Shown: piece after piece, positions 23,122 to 34,075 of the stretch
Numbering within the stretch: the first letter of the stretch is position 1
Layout: the number at the start of each line of letters is the position of its first letter
Source: Microbispora sp. NBC_01189
GTDB lineage: Bacteria > Actinomycetota > Actinomycetes > Streptosporangiales > Streptosporangiaceae
Assembly: GCF_036010665.1 (NCBI RefSeq)
Contig: NZ_CP108581.1
Location: 4,073,501 to 4,137,500, forward strand
DNA: 64,000 nt
Direction: 5' to 3'
Translations under genes and position numbers: made by a program
The notes under the pieces: model-generated
The model's database searches: none
What the model was told of the DNA's origin: nothing
The model's input: only the letters and a program-made list of their open reading frames with translations

Positions 23122-24339
23122 ATGCCCAAGATCAAGGTAGCGGGACCTGTCGTCGAGCTCGACGGCGACGAGATGACCCGGATCATCTGGCAGTTCATCA
23201 AGGACCAGCTGATCCTTCCCTACCTCGACGTCGACCTGAAGTACTACGACCTCGGCATTGAGCACCGCGACGCCACCGACGACCAGGTCACGATCGACGC
23301 CGCCAACGCCATCAAGCAGTACGGCGTGGGCGTCAAGTGCGCGACGATCACGCCGGACGAGGCGCGGGTCGAGGAGTTCGGCCTGAAGAAGATGTGGAGG
23401 TCCCCGAACGGGACGATCCGCAACATCCTCGGTGGTGTCATCTTCCGTGAGCCGATCATCATGTCGAACGTCCCCCGGCTGGTGCCCGGCTGGACCAAGC
23501 CGATCGTCGTCGGCCGTCACGCCTTCGGCGACCAGTACCGCGCCACCGACCTCAAGGTGCCGGGCGAGGGCACCCTGACGTTGACCTTCACCCCGAAGGA
23601 CGGCGGCGAGCCGATCGAGCTGAACGTCTTCGACTTCCCCGGCTCGGGCGTCGCCCTGGCCATGTACAACCTGGACGAGTCGATCCGCGACTTCGCCCGC
23701 GCCTCGATGCGGTACGGCCTCAACCGCGGCTACCCGGTCTACCTGTCGACCAAGAACACGATCCTCAAGGCGTACGACGGCCGGTTCAAGGACATCTTCG
23801 CCGAGGTGTACGAGAGCGAGTTCAAGGCCGACTTCGAAGCCGCCGGGATCACCTACGAGCACCGGCTGATCGACGACATGGTGGCCGCCTCCCTGAAGTG
23901 GGAGGGCGGGTATGTCTGGGCCTGCAAGAACTACGACGGCGACGTGCAGTCGGACACCGTGGCGCAGGGCTTCGGCTCGCTCGGCCTCATGACCAGTGTG
24001 CTGATGACCCCCGACGGCCGCACGGTCGAGGCCGAGGCCGCGCACGGCACGGTGACCCGGCACTACCGCCAGCACCAGCAGGGCAAGCCGACGTCCACGA
24101 ACCCGATCGCCTCGATCTTCGCCTGGACCCGGGGCCTGCAGCACCGTGGCAAGCTCGACAACCAGCCCGAGGTGATCGACTTCGCCGAGAAGCTGGAGCA
24201 GGTCTGCGTGGAGACCGTCGAGGGCGGCCAGATGACCAAGGACCTCGCGCTCCTGGTCGGCGGCGACGCCGAGTGGCTGACCACCCAGGACTTCCTCGCG
24301 GCGCTCGACGAGAACCTGAAGAAGAAAATGTCTGCCTAA
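23122..24339 (+). CDS. icd: NADP-dependent isocitrate dehydrogenase
   Basis: The product has 405 residues, the length of the dimeric, eukaryote-like type. It oxidises isocitrate to 2-oxoglutarate with NADP. Typical blocks are [22 protein letters not shown] [22 protein letters not shown], the metal-binding IDDMVA and NYDGDVQSD, and [12 protein letters not shown] for the cofactor. I start at ATG 23122 ([11 protein letters not shown]) with GAAGGGGA upstream; the frame is open further but does not look coding. It is last gene of the citrate synthase operon, so two consecutive TCA steps are co-transcribed. Confidence 0.95.
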   Translation: MPKIKVAGPVVELDGDEMTRIIWQFIKDQLILPYLDVDLKYYDLGIEHRDATDDQVTIDAANAIKQYGVGVKCATITPDEARVEEFGLKKMWRSPNGTIRNILGGVIFREPIIMSNVPRLVPGWTKPIVVGRHAFGDQYRATDLKVPGEGTLTLTFTPKDGGEPIELNVFDFPGSGVALAMYNLDESIRDFARASMRYGLNRGYPVYLSTKNTILKAYDGRFKDIFAEVYESEFKADFEAAGITYEHRLIDDMVAASLKWEGGYVWACKNYDGDVQSDTVAQGFGSLGLMTSVLMTPDGRTVEAEAAHGTVTRHYRQHQQGKPTSTNPIASIFAWTRGLQHRGKLDNQPEVIDFAEKLEQVCVETVEGGQMTKDLALLVGGDAEWLTTQDFLAALDENLKKKMSA

Positions 24340-24351
24340 ATTGGAGAAATC

Positions 24352-24387
24352 GGCCTCTGCCCGCGGTTCCGCCGCCGGGCAGGGGCC
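24352..24387 (+). terminator. stem-loop after icd
   Basis: GGCCTCTGCCCG pairs with CGGGCAGGGGCC across a 12-base loop, starting 12 bp after the icd stop. There is no U-run, as is common in actinobacteria. Confidence 0.5.
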
Positions 24388-24536
24388 AATTCGCGTCTTC
24401 GGGCCGTCGGTAAGTCACCCGCCGGTACGCCGGTAATCGGATCCGTATCGGCCGGCAATCCGACGGCGACGGCTCCCGGCGACCCTGGTCGATGGCCGGG
24501 CCACCACGGGCGAAGGCCCTCGACGAAGGAAGCGCG

Positions 24537-24884
24537 ATGGCAGAGACGACGTACACCTCACACAACCCCGCCGAAGAGGCGGTGCCCACGACGAAGGTCA
24601 AGGAGTGGGCCGCCGCGGCCCGCGTCGAGCTCGGCCAGTGGCTCAGGGCGGCGAAGCTCAGCAGCGAGACCGGAACAGCCGCCGAGGAGGTGCTGAAGAG
24701 GCTCGGCGCGCTGGAAGACCATCCAGAGTTTCATCGCCAAGGCCCGCACGGAGGCCCAGAAGGCGACCAGGACGCAGGGCGGGCTGGGCACGGTGGTCGC
24801 CGGGCTGGCCGACCTCGGCACGGAGCAGACCTTCACCGGAACGAGCGGCGCGTACCCCAGACCATCGGCGCGCGCCGCGTCTGA
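24537..24884 (+). pseudogene. small helical protein gene, apparently frameshifted
   Basis: From ATG 24537 about 59 residues look coding (MAETTYTSHNPAEEAVPTTK... VELGQWLRAAKLSSETGTAAEEVLKRLGAL). Near 24715 the good frame changes: KTIQSFIAKARTEAQKATRTQ followed by GLGTVVAGLADLGTEQTF continues in the next frame, while the first frame turns into Arg/Gly/His-rich nonsense. A single-base change would explain it. Amphipathic helices dominate; no family recognised. The gap from 24340 to 24536 holds the icd terminator and nothing else I can see. Confidence 0.4.
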
Positions 24885-25081
24885 CCGCCCGCCGCCAGGC
24901 GGGCAGGGGGAGCCGCCCGGAGACATTCCGGGCGTCCCTTTTCCATCACGTGCGGATGGGGACCGCTGGCCGCATTGTCACGACTTCCTGACGTCACGGC
25001 GTGGTATCGGGCGCCGGAACCGCTGCGCGGGGGCCGTAAAGTTCTGCTGGCCGGTACTTTGCCGAATCGTGGGGAACGGGG

Positions 25082-27466
25082 ATGCCGCAGATCGCGCCGC
25101 TCCAACCGGGGGACCCGACCCGGCTCGGTCCCTTCGTGCTGTCCGGACGTCTCGGCGAGGGCGGCCAGGGCGTGGTCTACCTCGGCGAGGACCAGGCCGG
25201 CGAGCAGGCCGCGGTCAAGCTGCTGCACGTGAAGTTCACCGGCGACGCGGTCGCCAGGTCCCGTTTCGCCCGGGAGTTGCGGGCCGCCCAGCGGGTGGCG
25301 AGCTTCTGCACCGTGCGGGTCATGGCGGCCGACCTGGAGGGCGACACGCCGTACATCGCGAGCGAGTTCATCGACGGGCGGTCGCTGCGCGAGACGGTCG
25401 AGGAGCGGGGGACGGTGACGGGCTCGGCGCTGGAGCGCCTGGCCGTCGGCACGGCCACCGCGCTCACCGCCATCCACCAGGCGGGAATCGTCCACCGCGA
25501 CTTCAAGCCCGACAACGTGCTGCTGGCCGTGGACGGGCCCCGGGTGGTCGACTTCGGCATCGCCCGCATCCTCGACTCGACCGCCACGATCACCAGCCGG
25601 GCGATCGGCACGCCCGCCTACATGGCCCCCGAGCAGATCTCCGGCGGCAAGGTCGGGCCCCCGGCCGACGTCTTCTCCTGGGCCTCGACGATCGCGTACG
25701 CCGCGACCGGCACCGTCGTCTTCGGCGGCGACTCGATCGCGGCCGTGCTCAACCGCATCCTCAACCACGAGATCGACACCTCGACGCTGCCCGAGCCGCT
25801 CGCCGGGGTGGTGCGGGCCTGCCTGCGCAAGTCACCGGACGAGCGCCCGACGGCCGACCAGATCCTGCTGCGCCTGCTCGGCCGTACGGCGTCGGGCGAC
25901 GCCTCCACGACGGTGCTCTCCGAGGGAGCCGCGCACGCGGCCGATCCCGCGGCCAAGCCCTTCGCCGGACGCGCGGCCCCTCACCACCCCGACGGCCGGC
26001 ACGGCGGTCAGCCCAGCGATCAGCACGGCGGCCAGTACGGCGGTCAGCCCGGTGGCGGGCACGGCGGCTCGTACGGCGGCTCGTACGGCGGCTCGTACGG
26101 CGGCTCGTACGGCGGCTCGTACGGCGGTTCCGGCGGCGACGCCCGGAGCGGCCCGCACCGGTTCGCCGGAGCGGCGGGCGGCGGTCCGCACGAACCCGCC
26201 GGCGAAGCCCGGTACGGCCCCCCGAACGGAGCCCACAACGCGGCCCACAACGCGGCCCACAACCCGGCCTGGCGCGGCCGGCGCGAGGGCTCCACCGGCC
26301 CCGCGACGGGCGTGGGGACCTGGGACACCGAGGCGGCACGTGCGTTACTGTCGCCCGCGGTCGGCACCGACGTCCGTGCGGGCGGGGCTACGGGCACCGC
26401 CGCCCCGGCGTCCACGCCCGCGGGGACCGGATCGTACGGATCGGAGCCGCGGGGGACCGGACTGCACGGGTCGGGGCCGCACGGGTCAGGGCCGCATGGG
26501 CCGGGGCCGGTGGCGCCGCACGATCCGGGACCGGCGCCGTCCCGGCGGTCCCGGCGCAGGGGCCTGCTGATCGCCGCGTGCGCGACCGCGCTCGCCGTCC
26601 TGGCCGGCGGGGGCGCGCTCGTCGCGAGAGAGATGGGCCTCCTCCCGTTCGCCGCGGTCGGCGGAGAGACCGGCGAGGTGGGGACCCCGTCGAGCAGCCC
26701 CCAGGCCCGGCCCACGTTCGCGTCCGTGCTCGACAAGGTGGCGCGCACCGGACGGCTGACCATCGGCGTACGGGGAGACCTGCCGGGCGTCGCCCTGCAG
26801 CAGGGGACGGGGTCCAGCGGGTTCGAGGTCGACCTCGCCACGTACATCGCCAGGCGCCTCAAGGTCCCCGCGAGCGGGATCACCTTCCACCGGATCGGCG
26901 TCGGCGAACGGGTGCGGGCCCTGGCCGACGGCGTGGTCGACATGGTCGTCGCGACGTACTCCTACGACGACAACCGGGGCGACGCCGTCACCTTCGCGGG
27001 GCCCTACTACACGGCCCACGCCGACCTGCTGGTGCTCGCCGGCTCACGGATCAGGAAGCTCGACGACCTCGCCGGGCGCCGGATGTGCGCGCCCGCCGGG
27101 AGCGCGACGGTCCGGCTCGTCGCGGGCAGGGTGGACGTCGAGCAGGTCCCCGCCGGCAACTACGCCCAGTGCATGAACCTGCTGACCAGCGGAAAAGTCG
27201 ACGCCGTCCCCGGAGACGACCTCATCATCGCCGGCTTCGCGAACCGGGAGGTGGGCCTGAAGCTGTCGGTGATCGGTGTGCGGCTGAGGGACCAGCGGTA
27301 CGCCGTCGGCCTGCCCAGGAAGGACGTGCGCACCTGCGCGGCCGTCGAGGGCGCGATCCAGGACCTGTACGCCGACGGCACGATGCGGGGCCTGCTGCAC
27401 AAGCACTTCGGCAACGTCGACTTCGACTCCGAGGCAGAGGCCCCGGCCCCCCTCTCCTGCCGCTGA
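25082..27466 (+). CDS. transmembrane Ser/Thr protein kinase with extracellular solute-binding domain
   Basis: The protein has 794 residues. The kinase domain (about 15-265) shows GRLGEGGQG, AVKLL, HRDFKPDN, VVDFGIAR and GTPAYMAPEQ. A long Gly/His/Pro linker (about 285-485) includes GGSY repeated six times. A transmembrane helix follows (about 496-518). Outside lies a type 3 periplasmic-binding-protein domain (about 545-780: GRLTIGVRGDLPG, GFEVDLATYIARRL, DLAGRRMCAPAGSA), the fold that binds amino acids or similar small ligands. This is a one-protein receptor: ligand outside, phosphorylation inside. Both halves look intact. It is transcribed alone, facing the PadR gene. Confidence 0.9.
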   Translation: MPQIAPLQPGDPTRLGPFVLSGRLGEGGQGVVYLGEDQAGEQAAVKLLHVKFTGDAVARSRFARELRAAQRVASFCTVRVMAADLEGDTPYIASEFIDGRSLRETVEERGTVTGSALERLAVGTATALTAIHQAGIVHRDFKPDNVLLAVDGPRVVDFGIARILDSTATITSRAIGTPAYMAPEQISGGKVGPPADVFSWASTIAYAATGTVVFGGDSIAAVLNRILNHEIDTSTLPEPLAGVVRACLRKSPDERPTADQILLRLLGRTASGDASTTVLSEGAAHAADPAAKPFAGRAAPHHPDGRHGGQPSDQHGGQYGGQPGGGHGGSYGGSYGGSYGGSYGGSYGGSGGDARSGPHRFAGAAGGGPHEPAGEARYGPPNGAHNAAHNAAHNPAWRGRREGSTGPATGVGTWDTEAARALLSPAVGTDVRAGGATGTAAPASTPAGTGSYGSEPRGTGLHGSGPHGSGPHGPGPVAPHDPGPAPSRRSRRRGLLIAACATALAVLAGGGALVAREMGLLPFAAVGGETGEVGTPSSSPQARPTFASVLDKVARTGRLTIGVRGDLPGVALQQGTGSSGFEVDLATYIARRLKVPASGITFHRIGVGERVRALADGVVDMVVATYSYDDNRGDAVTFAGPYYTAHADLLVLAGSRIRKLDDLAGRRMCAPAGSATVRLVAGRVDVEQVPAGNYAQCMNLLTSGKVDAVPGDDLIIAGFANREVGLKLSVIGVRLRDQRYAVGLPRKDVRTCAAVEGAIQDLYADGTMRGLLHKHFGNVDFDSEAEAPAPLSCR
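26061..26129 (+). repeat. 12-bp tandem repeat in the kinase linker
   Basis: The unit GGCGGCTCGTAC (Gly-Gly-Ser-Tyr) is repeated about six times without change. It is prone to slippage and will vary in length between strains. Confidence 0.85.
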
Positions 27467-27481
27467 GTCCCCGCCCGCACG

Positions 27482-28018
27482 TCAGGATTGGGCGCGGATC
27501 TCGGCGATCGCGTCGTCCGCCCACTGGAGCACCATGCGGGTCTGCCGGATCCCGAGATCCAGGGCGAGATTGCCGAACCTGACCCGCGCCGTCCCCTCCG
27601 GGACGGGCGCCGAGTGCTTGGCCGTCCAGAGGGCCTCCAGCTCCAACAGCTTCTGCTCCGAGTAAGCCCGGAACCGCTCCAGCACGGCCACCGCCTCCGG
27701 CGCGTCGAGCAGCGGGAGGAGGAACGCCTGCAGCGCGACCTCACTCCGCGTCGGACCCGTGGGATCGTGGCCCACCAGCCATTCGCGCAGCTCGGCGCGG
27801 CCCTCGGCGGTGATCGTGTAGATCTTCCGGCCCCGGGCGCCCTCCGCCTCGACCGTCACCAGCCCGTCCGCGGCCATCTTGGCGAGCTCCGGATAGATCT
27901 GGCTGTGGCCGGCCTGCCAGACGTGGGCCACCGACTTCTCGAACGACTTGGCCAGGTCGTAGCCGCTCGCCGAGCCGTACGCCGTGAGCAGACCGAGGAG
28001 GGCGATGCGCAGGGACAT
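27482..28018 (-). CDS. PadR-family transcriptional regulator
   Basis: The protein has 178 residues from ATG 28018 with GAGGGGC before it. The N-terminal winged helix reads LLGLLTAYGSASGYDLAKSF...HVWQAGHSQIYPELAKMAADGLV, then GRKIYTITAEGRAELREWL, which is the PadR hallmark. The C-terminal half is the helical dimerisation region (Vir_act_alpha_C-like). It is divergent from the MFS pump, and a perfect palindrome lies between them, so it most likely represses both genes and releases when a drug binds. Confidence 0.9.
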   Translation of the reverse strand: MSLRIALLGLLTAYGSASGYDLAKSFEKSVAHVWQAGHSQIYPELAKMAADGLVTVEAEGARGRKIYTITAEGRAELREWLVGHDPTGPTRSEVALQAFLLPLLDAPEAVAVLERFRAYSEQKLLELEALWTAKHSAPVPEGTARVRFGNLALDLGIRQTRMVLQWADDAIAEIRAQS

Positions 28019-28040
28019 GCCCCTCACTATACCTCCGTGT

Positions 28041-28064
28041 TGACATGTAAGCGACGACATGTCA
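28041..28064. promoter_or_regulatory. PadR operator palindrome
   Basis: TGACATGT, 8 spacer bases, then ACATGTCA: a perfect 24-bp palindrome between padR and the MFS gene. It matches the ATGT-N8-ACAT pattern known for PadR repressors. A further half-site TGACAT follows at 28069-28074. The palindrome overlaps TTGACA at 28040-28045, which with CACTTT at 28063-28068 (17-bp spacer) could place transcription at the MFS ATG itself. Confidence 0.8.
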
Positions 28065-28071
28065 CTTTTGA

Positions 28072-29505
<1,434 letters not shown>

Positions 29506-29601
29506 GATCAGCCCGTGTCGGCGGCGCCGTACGCGGCGTGTCGGGCGGTGGCGGGCACTGCCCGGACGATTGAATTGATCTCACGCTTTCGGGGGAGCAG
29601 C

Positions 29602-30453
29602 ATGGGTCGCAGGGTCGTCACGGGGTTGGTCTGTGTCTTCGTCGCGGGAACGCCGCACCCGGCGCTCGCCGCGCCGGGGACGGCGCCGGCGCAGGGCCGC
29701 TGGGGGACCGCCGATCTCACGGTCGGGATCACCGCGTCGCCGAAGGTCGCGCAACCCGGGCAGCCGCTGACCTACCACGTCAGCGTGCACAACAATGGCC
29801 CGGGAGACGCGGTGCTGCCGACGCTGCGGGTCCGGCTGCCCCGCGACTTCCAGATCCTGAACGTCGGAGTGGCCGAATGCGGGCCCGGCTCGGTCCGCAA
29901 CGAGGTGGTCTGCCGGTCCTCCGACGACGTCCTGCCGGGCGGCTCGGGGGACATGACGATCACGGGCATGATCCGGCCGGGGGCGCACGGACCCCTCCGC
30001 GCGCGGGCCGACCTGACCTCCGAGGTGCTGGACGACGACGAGGCCGACAACACGGCCGAGGCGGTGACCAGGGTCGACGAGGGCACCGACCTGGCCATGC
30101 GGTTCAGCTCCTCCACCCGGTACACCCGTCCCGGGCACTGGTTCGCCGTACGGGCGGAGGTGCGCAACCGGGGACCCCGGATCGTCCGGGACGCCTACGT
30201 GTTCTTCCAGCCGCAGGAGGCCCGGCTCCAGTCGGCGACCGGAGCGCGCTGCCACCGGAGCCGCCAGTTCGTCGGCTGCGCGCTGCCGCCGATCAGGTCG
30301 GGGTCGCGGGGGCTGCTCAGGCTGGTCTTCCGGGTGCCGTCCCGGGCCTCCCACGCCGTGGCGACGATGGCCACCGTCTACTCGCGCCGCTTCGGCGACC
30401 GCCGGCCGGCCAACAACCGGGCCAGCATGCGCGTGGCCCTGCGCCGCGCCTGA
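29602..30453 (+). CDS. secreted DUF11-repeat protein
   Basis: The protein has 283 residues from ATG 29602 (GGGGGAG upstream). A signal peptide ends near PALAAPG. Two DUF11/CARDB-like beta-sandwich domains follow (about 45-150 and 160-275), with the typical start LTVGITASPKVAQPGQPLTYHVSVHNNGPGDA and the ending DEADNTAEA. Both domains carry a cysteine pair (AECGPGS...VVCRSS and ARCHRS...VGCALP). It is probably a cell-surface or extracellular structural protein. Confidence 0.75.
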   Translation: MGRRVVTGLVCVFVAGTPHPALAAPGTAPAQGRWGTADLTVGITASPKVAQPGQPLTYHVSVHNNGPGDAVLPTLRVRLPRDFQILNVGVAECGPGSVRNEVVCRSSDDVLPGGSGDMTITGMIRPGAHGPLRARADLTSEVLDDDEADNTAEAVTRVDEGTDLAMRFSSSTRYTRPGHWFAVRAEVRNRGPRIVRDAYVFFQPQEARLQSATGARCHRSRQFVGCALPPIRSGSRGLLRLVFRVPSRASHAVATMATVYSRRFGDRRPANNRASMRVALRRA

Positions 30454-30481
30454 CCGGCCACACACACCGATCGCGGGAGGC

Positions 30482-31435
30482 TCAGGCGGGTTTCGCGCAG
30501 GCGGCCCAGGCGTCGGCGACCATGTCGCGCAGGGAGCCGTGCGCCTGCGTCCAGCCGAGCTCGCGCTGGATCTTCTCCGACGACGCCACCAGGACGGCCG
30601 GGTCACCCGGACGGCGCGGGGCGGTGGTCACCGGGATGGGGTGCCCGGTCACCTCCCGGCACACCTCGACGACCTCCCGCACCGAGAAGCCGCTGCCGCT
30701 GCCCAGGTTGTAGATCCGGTGCTCGCCGGGCGCACAGGCGTCGAGGGCGAGCAGGTGGGCCGCCGCGAGATCGGTGACGTGGACGTAGTCGCGGACGCAG
30801 GTGCCGTCCGGGGTGGGGTAGTCGGTGCCGAAGACGCTCACCGACTCCCGCTCGCCGAGCGCCACCTTCAGGACGTTGGGGATCAGATGGGTCTCGACCG
30901 TGTGCCGCTCGCGGAACCCGCCGTACGCTCCGGCCACGTTGAAGTAGCGCAGGCTGACCGCGCCGAGGCCGTACAGGCCGGCGAAGGCGGTCAGCGCGGT
31001 GTCCACGGCGAGCTTGGACGCGCCGTAGGGGTTGCCGGGCCGGGTCGGGTCGGTCTCCAGGATCGGCGTGCGCTCCGGCTCGCCGTACGTCGCGGCGGTG
31101 GAGGAGAAGACGATCCGGTCCACTCCGGCCTGCCGCATGGCGTCGAGCAGCGCCAGCGTGCCGCCCAGGTTGTGCGACCAGTAGAGGCCCGGGCGCTCCA
31201 CCGACTCGCCCACCAGCGACTTGGCGGCGAAGTGGAGCACGGCGTCGAACCCCTCGGAGAGCACCCCGGCGGCCTCGGTGATCGACGCCCGCACGAACGA
31301 CGCGCCGGGCGGCACCGCGTCGGCGTGCCCGGTCGACAGGTCGTCGAGCACCGTGACCTCGTGCCCGCGCTCCAGGAGTCGCGCCGCCACGACGCTGCCG
31401 ATGTACCCGGCTCCACCAGTAACCAGCAACCGCAC
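30482..31435 (-). CDS. galE: UDP-glucose 4-epimerase
   Basis: The protein has 317 residues, a short-chain dehydrogenase fold. It has the NAD site TGGAGYIGS at the N-terminus, [10 protein letters not shown] and the YGASK catalytic tyrosine/lysine, and NVAGAYGG as in bacterial GalE. It interconverts UDP-glucose and UDP-galactose for cell-wall sugars. The GTG start has AGGAGC 6 bp upstream. It is slightly shorter than the 330-340 residues of many GalE proteins, but complete. Confidence 0.88.
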   Translation of the reverse strand: MRLLVTGGAGYIGSVVAARLLERGHEVTVLDDLSTGHADAVPPGASFVRASITEAAGVLSEGFDAVLHFAAKSLVGESVERPGLYWSHNLGGTLALLDAMRQAGVDRIVFSSTAATYGEPERTPILETDPTRPGNPYGASKLAVDTALTAFAGLYGLGAVSLRYFNVAGAYGGFRERHTVETHLIPNVLKVALGERESVSVFGTDYPTPDGTCVRDYVHVTDLAAAHLLALDACAPGEHRIYNLGSGSGFSVREVVEVCREVTGHPIPVTTAPRRPGDPAVLVASSEKIQRELGWTQAHGSLRDMVADAWAACAKPA

Positions 31436-31596
31436 TGTGCGCTCCTGTTCAAATGTGTTTGATTATGTAGACCCAGCACCTAGCTTACGCGCTTGCCCTG
31501 AGGAGCGGGTTAAATGCCTCCAGTACCGCAATCTCCGCGAGCCGCGGAGACCGCGGTGACCGGCCGGCATGCCTGACACCCGAACGGACGACTGAC

Positions 31597-32943
31597 GTGA
31601 GCAACGTCGCGGTGACCATCGCCCTGGTCCTCATATTCATCCTGATCGGCGGGTTCTTCGCGGCGGCCGAGATGGCGATGGTCTCCCTGCGGGAGAGCCA
31701 GATCCGCCGTCTGAGCCGCGAGGGACGCCGCGGCGCGCGGGTGCAGAAGCTCGCCCGCGACCCCAACCGCTTCCTGTCCTCCATCCAGGTCGGCGTGACG
31801 GTGGCGACGGTGCTGTCGGCCGCCCTCGGCGCCGACGCGCTCGGCCCGGAGTTCGCCCCGGTCCTGGAGGGGTGGGGCATGCGGCCGGACGCGGCCGCGC
31901 CCGCCGCGTTCGTGACGGTCACGCTCGCCATCTCGTACGTCACGCTCGTGCTCGGCGAGCTCGCGCCCAAGCGGCTCGGCCGCCAGCGGGCGGAGAGCCT
32001 GTCGCTCCTGACCGCCCCGCTGCTCGACCGGATCGCCACGCTGTCGCGTCCGGTGATCTGGGTGCTGTCGAAGTCGACCAACGGCATCGTGCGGCTGGTG
32101 GGCGGCAACCCGTCCGCCGACAGAGCGGCCATGACGACCGAGGAGCTGCGCGACATGGTCGTGGGCCACAAGGAGCTCACCCAGGACGAGCGCGACGTGA
32201 TCGCCGAGGTGTTCGCGGCGGGCAAGCGCCAGCTGAGGGAGGTCATGCTGCCGCGCACCGAGGTCGAGTTCATGGCCGCCGACACGCCGCTCGCCGAGGC
32301 CGCCGTGCTCGCCGCCGCCATGCCGCACTCCCGCTTCCCGGTCTACCGCGACACCTACGACGACGTCATCGGGTTCGTCCACGTACGGGACCTGCTCGAC
32401 CCCGTCAGGACCGGGCGGCTGGAGCCGATCAGCGAGGTCGTGCCGATCCGGCCGGTCAAGCTCGTGCCGGCCAGCAAGCGGGTGCTCGCCACGCTCGCCG
32501 AGATGCGCGACGAGGGCCACCACCTCGCCATCGTCGTGGACGAGTACGGCGGCACCGACGGCATCGTGACGCTGGAGGACCTGGTCGAGGAGCTCGTCGG
32601 CGACATCCGCGACGAGTACGACGAGAGCGGCGACGCCGTACGGGTGATCGCCGGTGACGTGGAGGTCGACGGGCTGGTCAACCTGGACGAGTTCCACGCG
32701 CAGACGGCGGTGCGGCTGCCCGGCGGGCCGTACGAGACGCTGGGCGGATACGTCATGGCCTTCCTCGGTCACCTGCCGCAGCGCGGCGAGGTCGCGGAGG
32801 CGCCGGGCGTCACGCTGACCGTGACCGAGATGGACGGCCGCCGGGTCTCCCGCGTCCGCGTCACCCGCAATCCCCCCGCCGATCCCGCCGCCGATCCCGC
32901 GGAGGAGGCCCCCGCCGGAGAGCCTCCGGCCACCACGGCCTGA
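31597..32943 (+). CDS. CNNM/CorC-type membrane protein (DUF21, CBS pair, CorC_HlyC)
   Basis: The protein has 448 residues. A DUF21 membrane domain (about 1-195) is followed by two CBS motifs (about 215-335: MLPRTEVEFMAADTPLAEAA...HSRFPVYRDTYDDVIGFVHVRDLL and HLAIVVDEYGGTDGIVTLEDLVEELVGDI) and a CorC_HlyC domain (about 345-425). Members are often called hemolysins but are now linked to magnesium or cobalt efflux. The tail is Pro/Ala/Glu-rich. The GTG start is divergent from galE, with about 160 bp between. Confidence 0.85.
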   Translation: MSNVAVTIALVLIFILIGGFFAAAEMAMVSLRESQIRRLSREGRRGARVQKLARDPNRFLSSIQVGVTVATVLSAALGADALGPEFAPVLEGWGMRPDAAAPAAFVTVTLAISYVTLVLGELAPKRLGRQRAESLSLLTAPLLDRIATLSRPVIWVLSKSTNGIVRLVGGNPSADRAAMTTEELRDMVVGHKELTQDERDVIAEVFAAGKRQLREVMLPRTEVEFMAADTPLAEAAVLAAAMPHSRFPVYRDTYDDVIGFVHVRDLLDPVRTGRLEPISEVVPIRPVKLVPASKRVLATLAEMRDEGHHLAIVVDEYGGTDGIVTLEDLVEELVGDIRDEYDESGDAVRVIAGDVEVDGLVNLDEFHAQTAVRLPGGPYETLGGYVMAFLGHLPQRGEVAEAPGVTLTVTEMDGRRVSRVRVTRNPPADPAADPAEEAPAGEPPATTA

Positions 32944-33005
32944 ACGCCGTCCGCGGCCCGGCGCGTGTGTCGCGGGCAGCCCGCGAGTCCTGACAGAATT
33001 GCCCC

Positions 33006-34019
33006 ATGGCCCTCGCTCGCGTCCTGTCCGGCATCCAGCCCACCGCCGACTCGTTCCACCTGGGGAACTACCTCGGCGCCGTCCGGCAGTACGTCGCGTT
33101 GCAGGACACCCACGAGGCCTTCTTCTTCATCGCCGACCTGCACGCGCTGACGGTCTCCCCGAAGCCTGAGGAGCTGCGCCGCCGCACCAGGGTCGCCGCC
33201 GCCCAGCTCTTCGGCGCCGGGATCGACCCGGAGCGCGCCGCCGTGTTCGCCCAGAGCCACGTACGCGAGCACAGCGAGCTGGCGTGGTACCTCATCTGCC
33301 AGACCGGCATGGGCGAGGCCGGGCGGATGACCCAGTTCAAGGACAAGTCCGCCAGGTACGGCGAGAGCTCGGCCGGCGTCGGCCTGTTCACCTACCCGAT
33401 CCTGCAGGCGGCCGACATCCTGATCTACCAGGCCGACCAGGTGCCGGTGGGCGTGGACCAGAAGCAGCACCTGGAGCTCAGCCGCGACCTCGCGCAGCGC
33501 TTCAACAGCCGCTACGGCCCGACCTTCAAGGTGCCGAACCCCTACATCCTCAAGGAGGTCGAGAAGATCACCGACCTCCAGGACCCGACCGCCAAGATGT
33601 CCAAGTCGTCGTCGAGCCCGCAGGGCATCATCGACGTCCTGGAGGAGCCGAACGCCCTGCGCAAGAAGATCATGCGCGCGGTGACCGACACCGGCAGCGA
33701 GGTCGTCGCCGACGAGGAGAACAAGCCGGGCGTCACCAACCTGCTGCGGATCCACTCCGCGCTGACCGGCACGCCGATCCCCGAGCTGGAGGCCCGGTTC
33801 GCCGGGCAGGGCTACGGCACCTTCAAGAAGGAGGTCGCCGAGGCGGTCATCGAGACGTTCGCCCCGATCCGCGAGCGCACGGAGAAGCTGCTGGCCGACG
33901 AGGCCGAGCTCGACCGGCTGCTGGTCGCGGGCGCGGCCCGGGCCCGCGCGGTGGCCCGCGAGACGATGGCCCAGGTGCGCGAGCGCCTCGGCCTGCTGCC
34001 GTCCCCGTCCCTCGACTGA
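33006..34019 (+). CDS. trpS: tryptophan-tRNA ligase
   Basis: The protein has 337 residues, a class I aminoacyl-tRNA synthetase that charges tRNA-Trp. HIGH-type motif FHLGNYLGA is at about residues 18-26 and [11 protein letters not shown] at about 198. The block [15 protein letters not shown] is typical of TrpS. It starts 62 bp after the CNNM gene and continues to yihY with a 56-bp gap, likely one transcript. Confidence 0.95.
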   Translation: MALARVLSGIQPTADSFHLGNYLGAVRQYVALQDTHEAFFFIADLHALTVSPKPEELRRRTRVAAAQLFGAGIDPERAAVFAQSHVREHSELAWYLICQTGMGEAGRMTQFKDKSARYGESSAGVGLFTYPILQAADILIYQADQVPVGVDQKQHLELSRDLAQRFNSRYGPTFKVPNPYILKEVEKITDLQDPTAKMSKSSSSPQGIIDVLEEPNALRKKIMRAVTDTGSEVVADEENKPGVTNLLRIHSALTGTPIPELEARFAGQGYGTFKKEVAEAVIETFAPIRERTEKLLADEAELDRLLVAGAARARAVARETMAQVRERLGLLPSPSLD

Positions 34020-34075
34020 TCGGCGGGCCCGCCGTGGGCAGGCATCGAGCCCCCTCCGCGGGGTAGAGAACGGCG

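Noticed and set aside
21376-24144. 922-codon minus-strand frame opposite citrate synthase and icd
   Set aside because: It is antisense to three well-identified genes and has no recognisable domain; it is a high-G+C shadow.
24793-27582. 929-codon plus-strand frame over the receptor kinase
   Set aside because: The kinase reads in another frame with all its motifs; this frame is Arg/Pro/Gly-rich nonsense.
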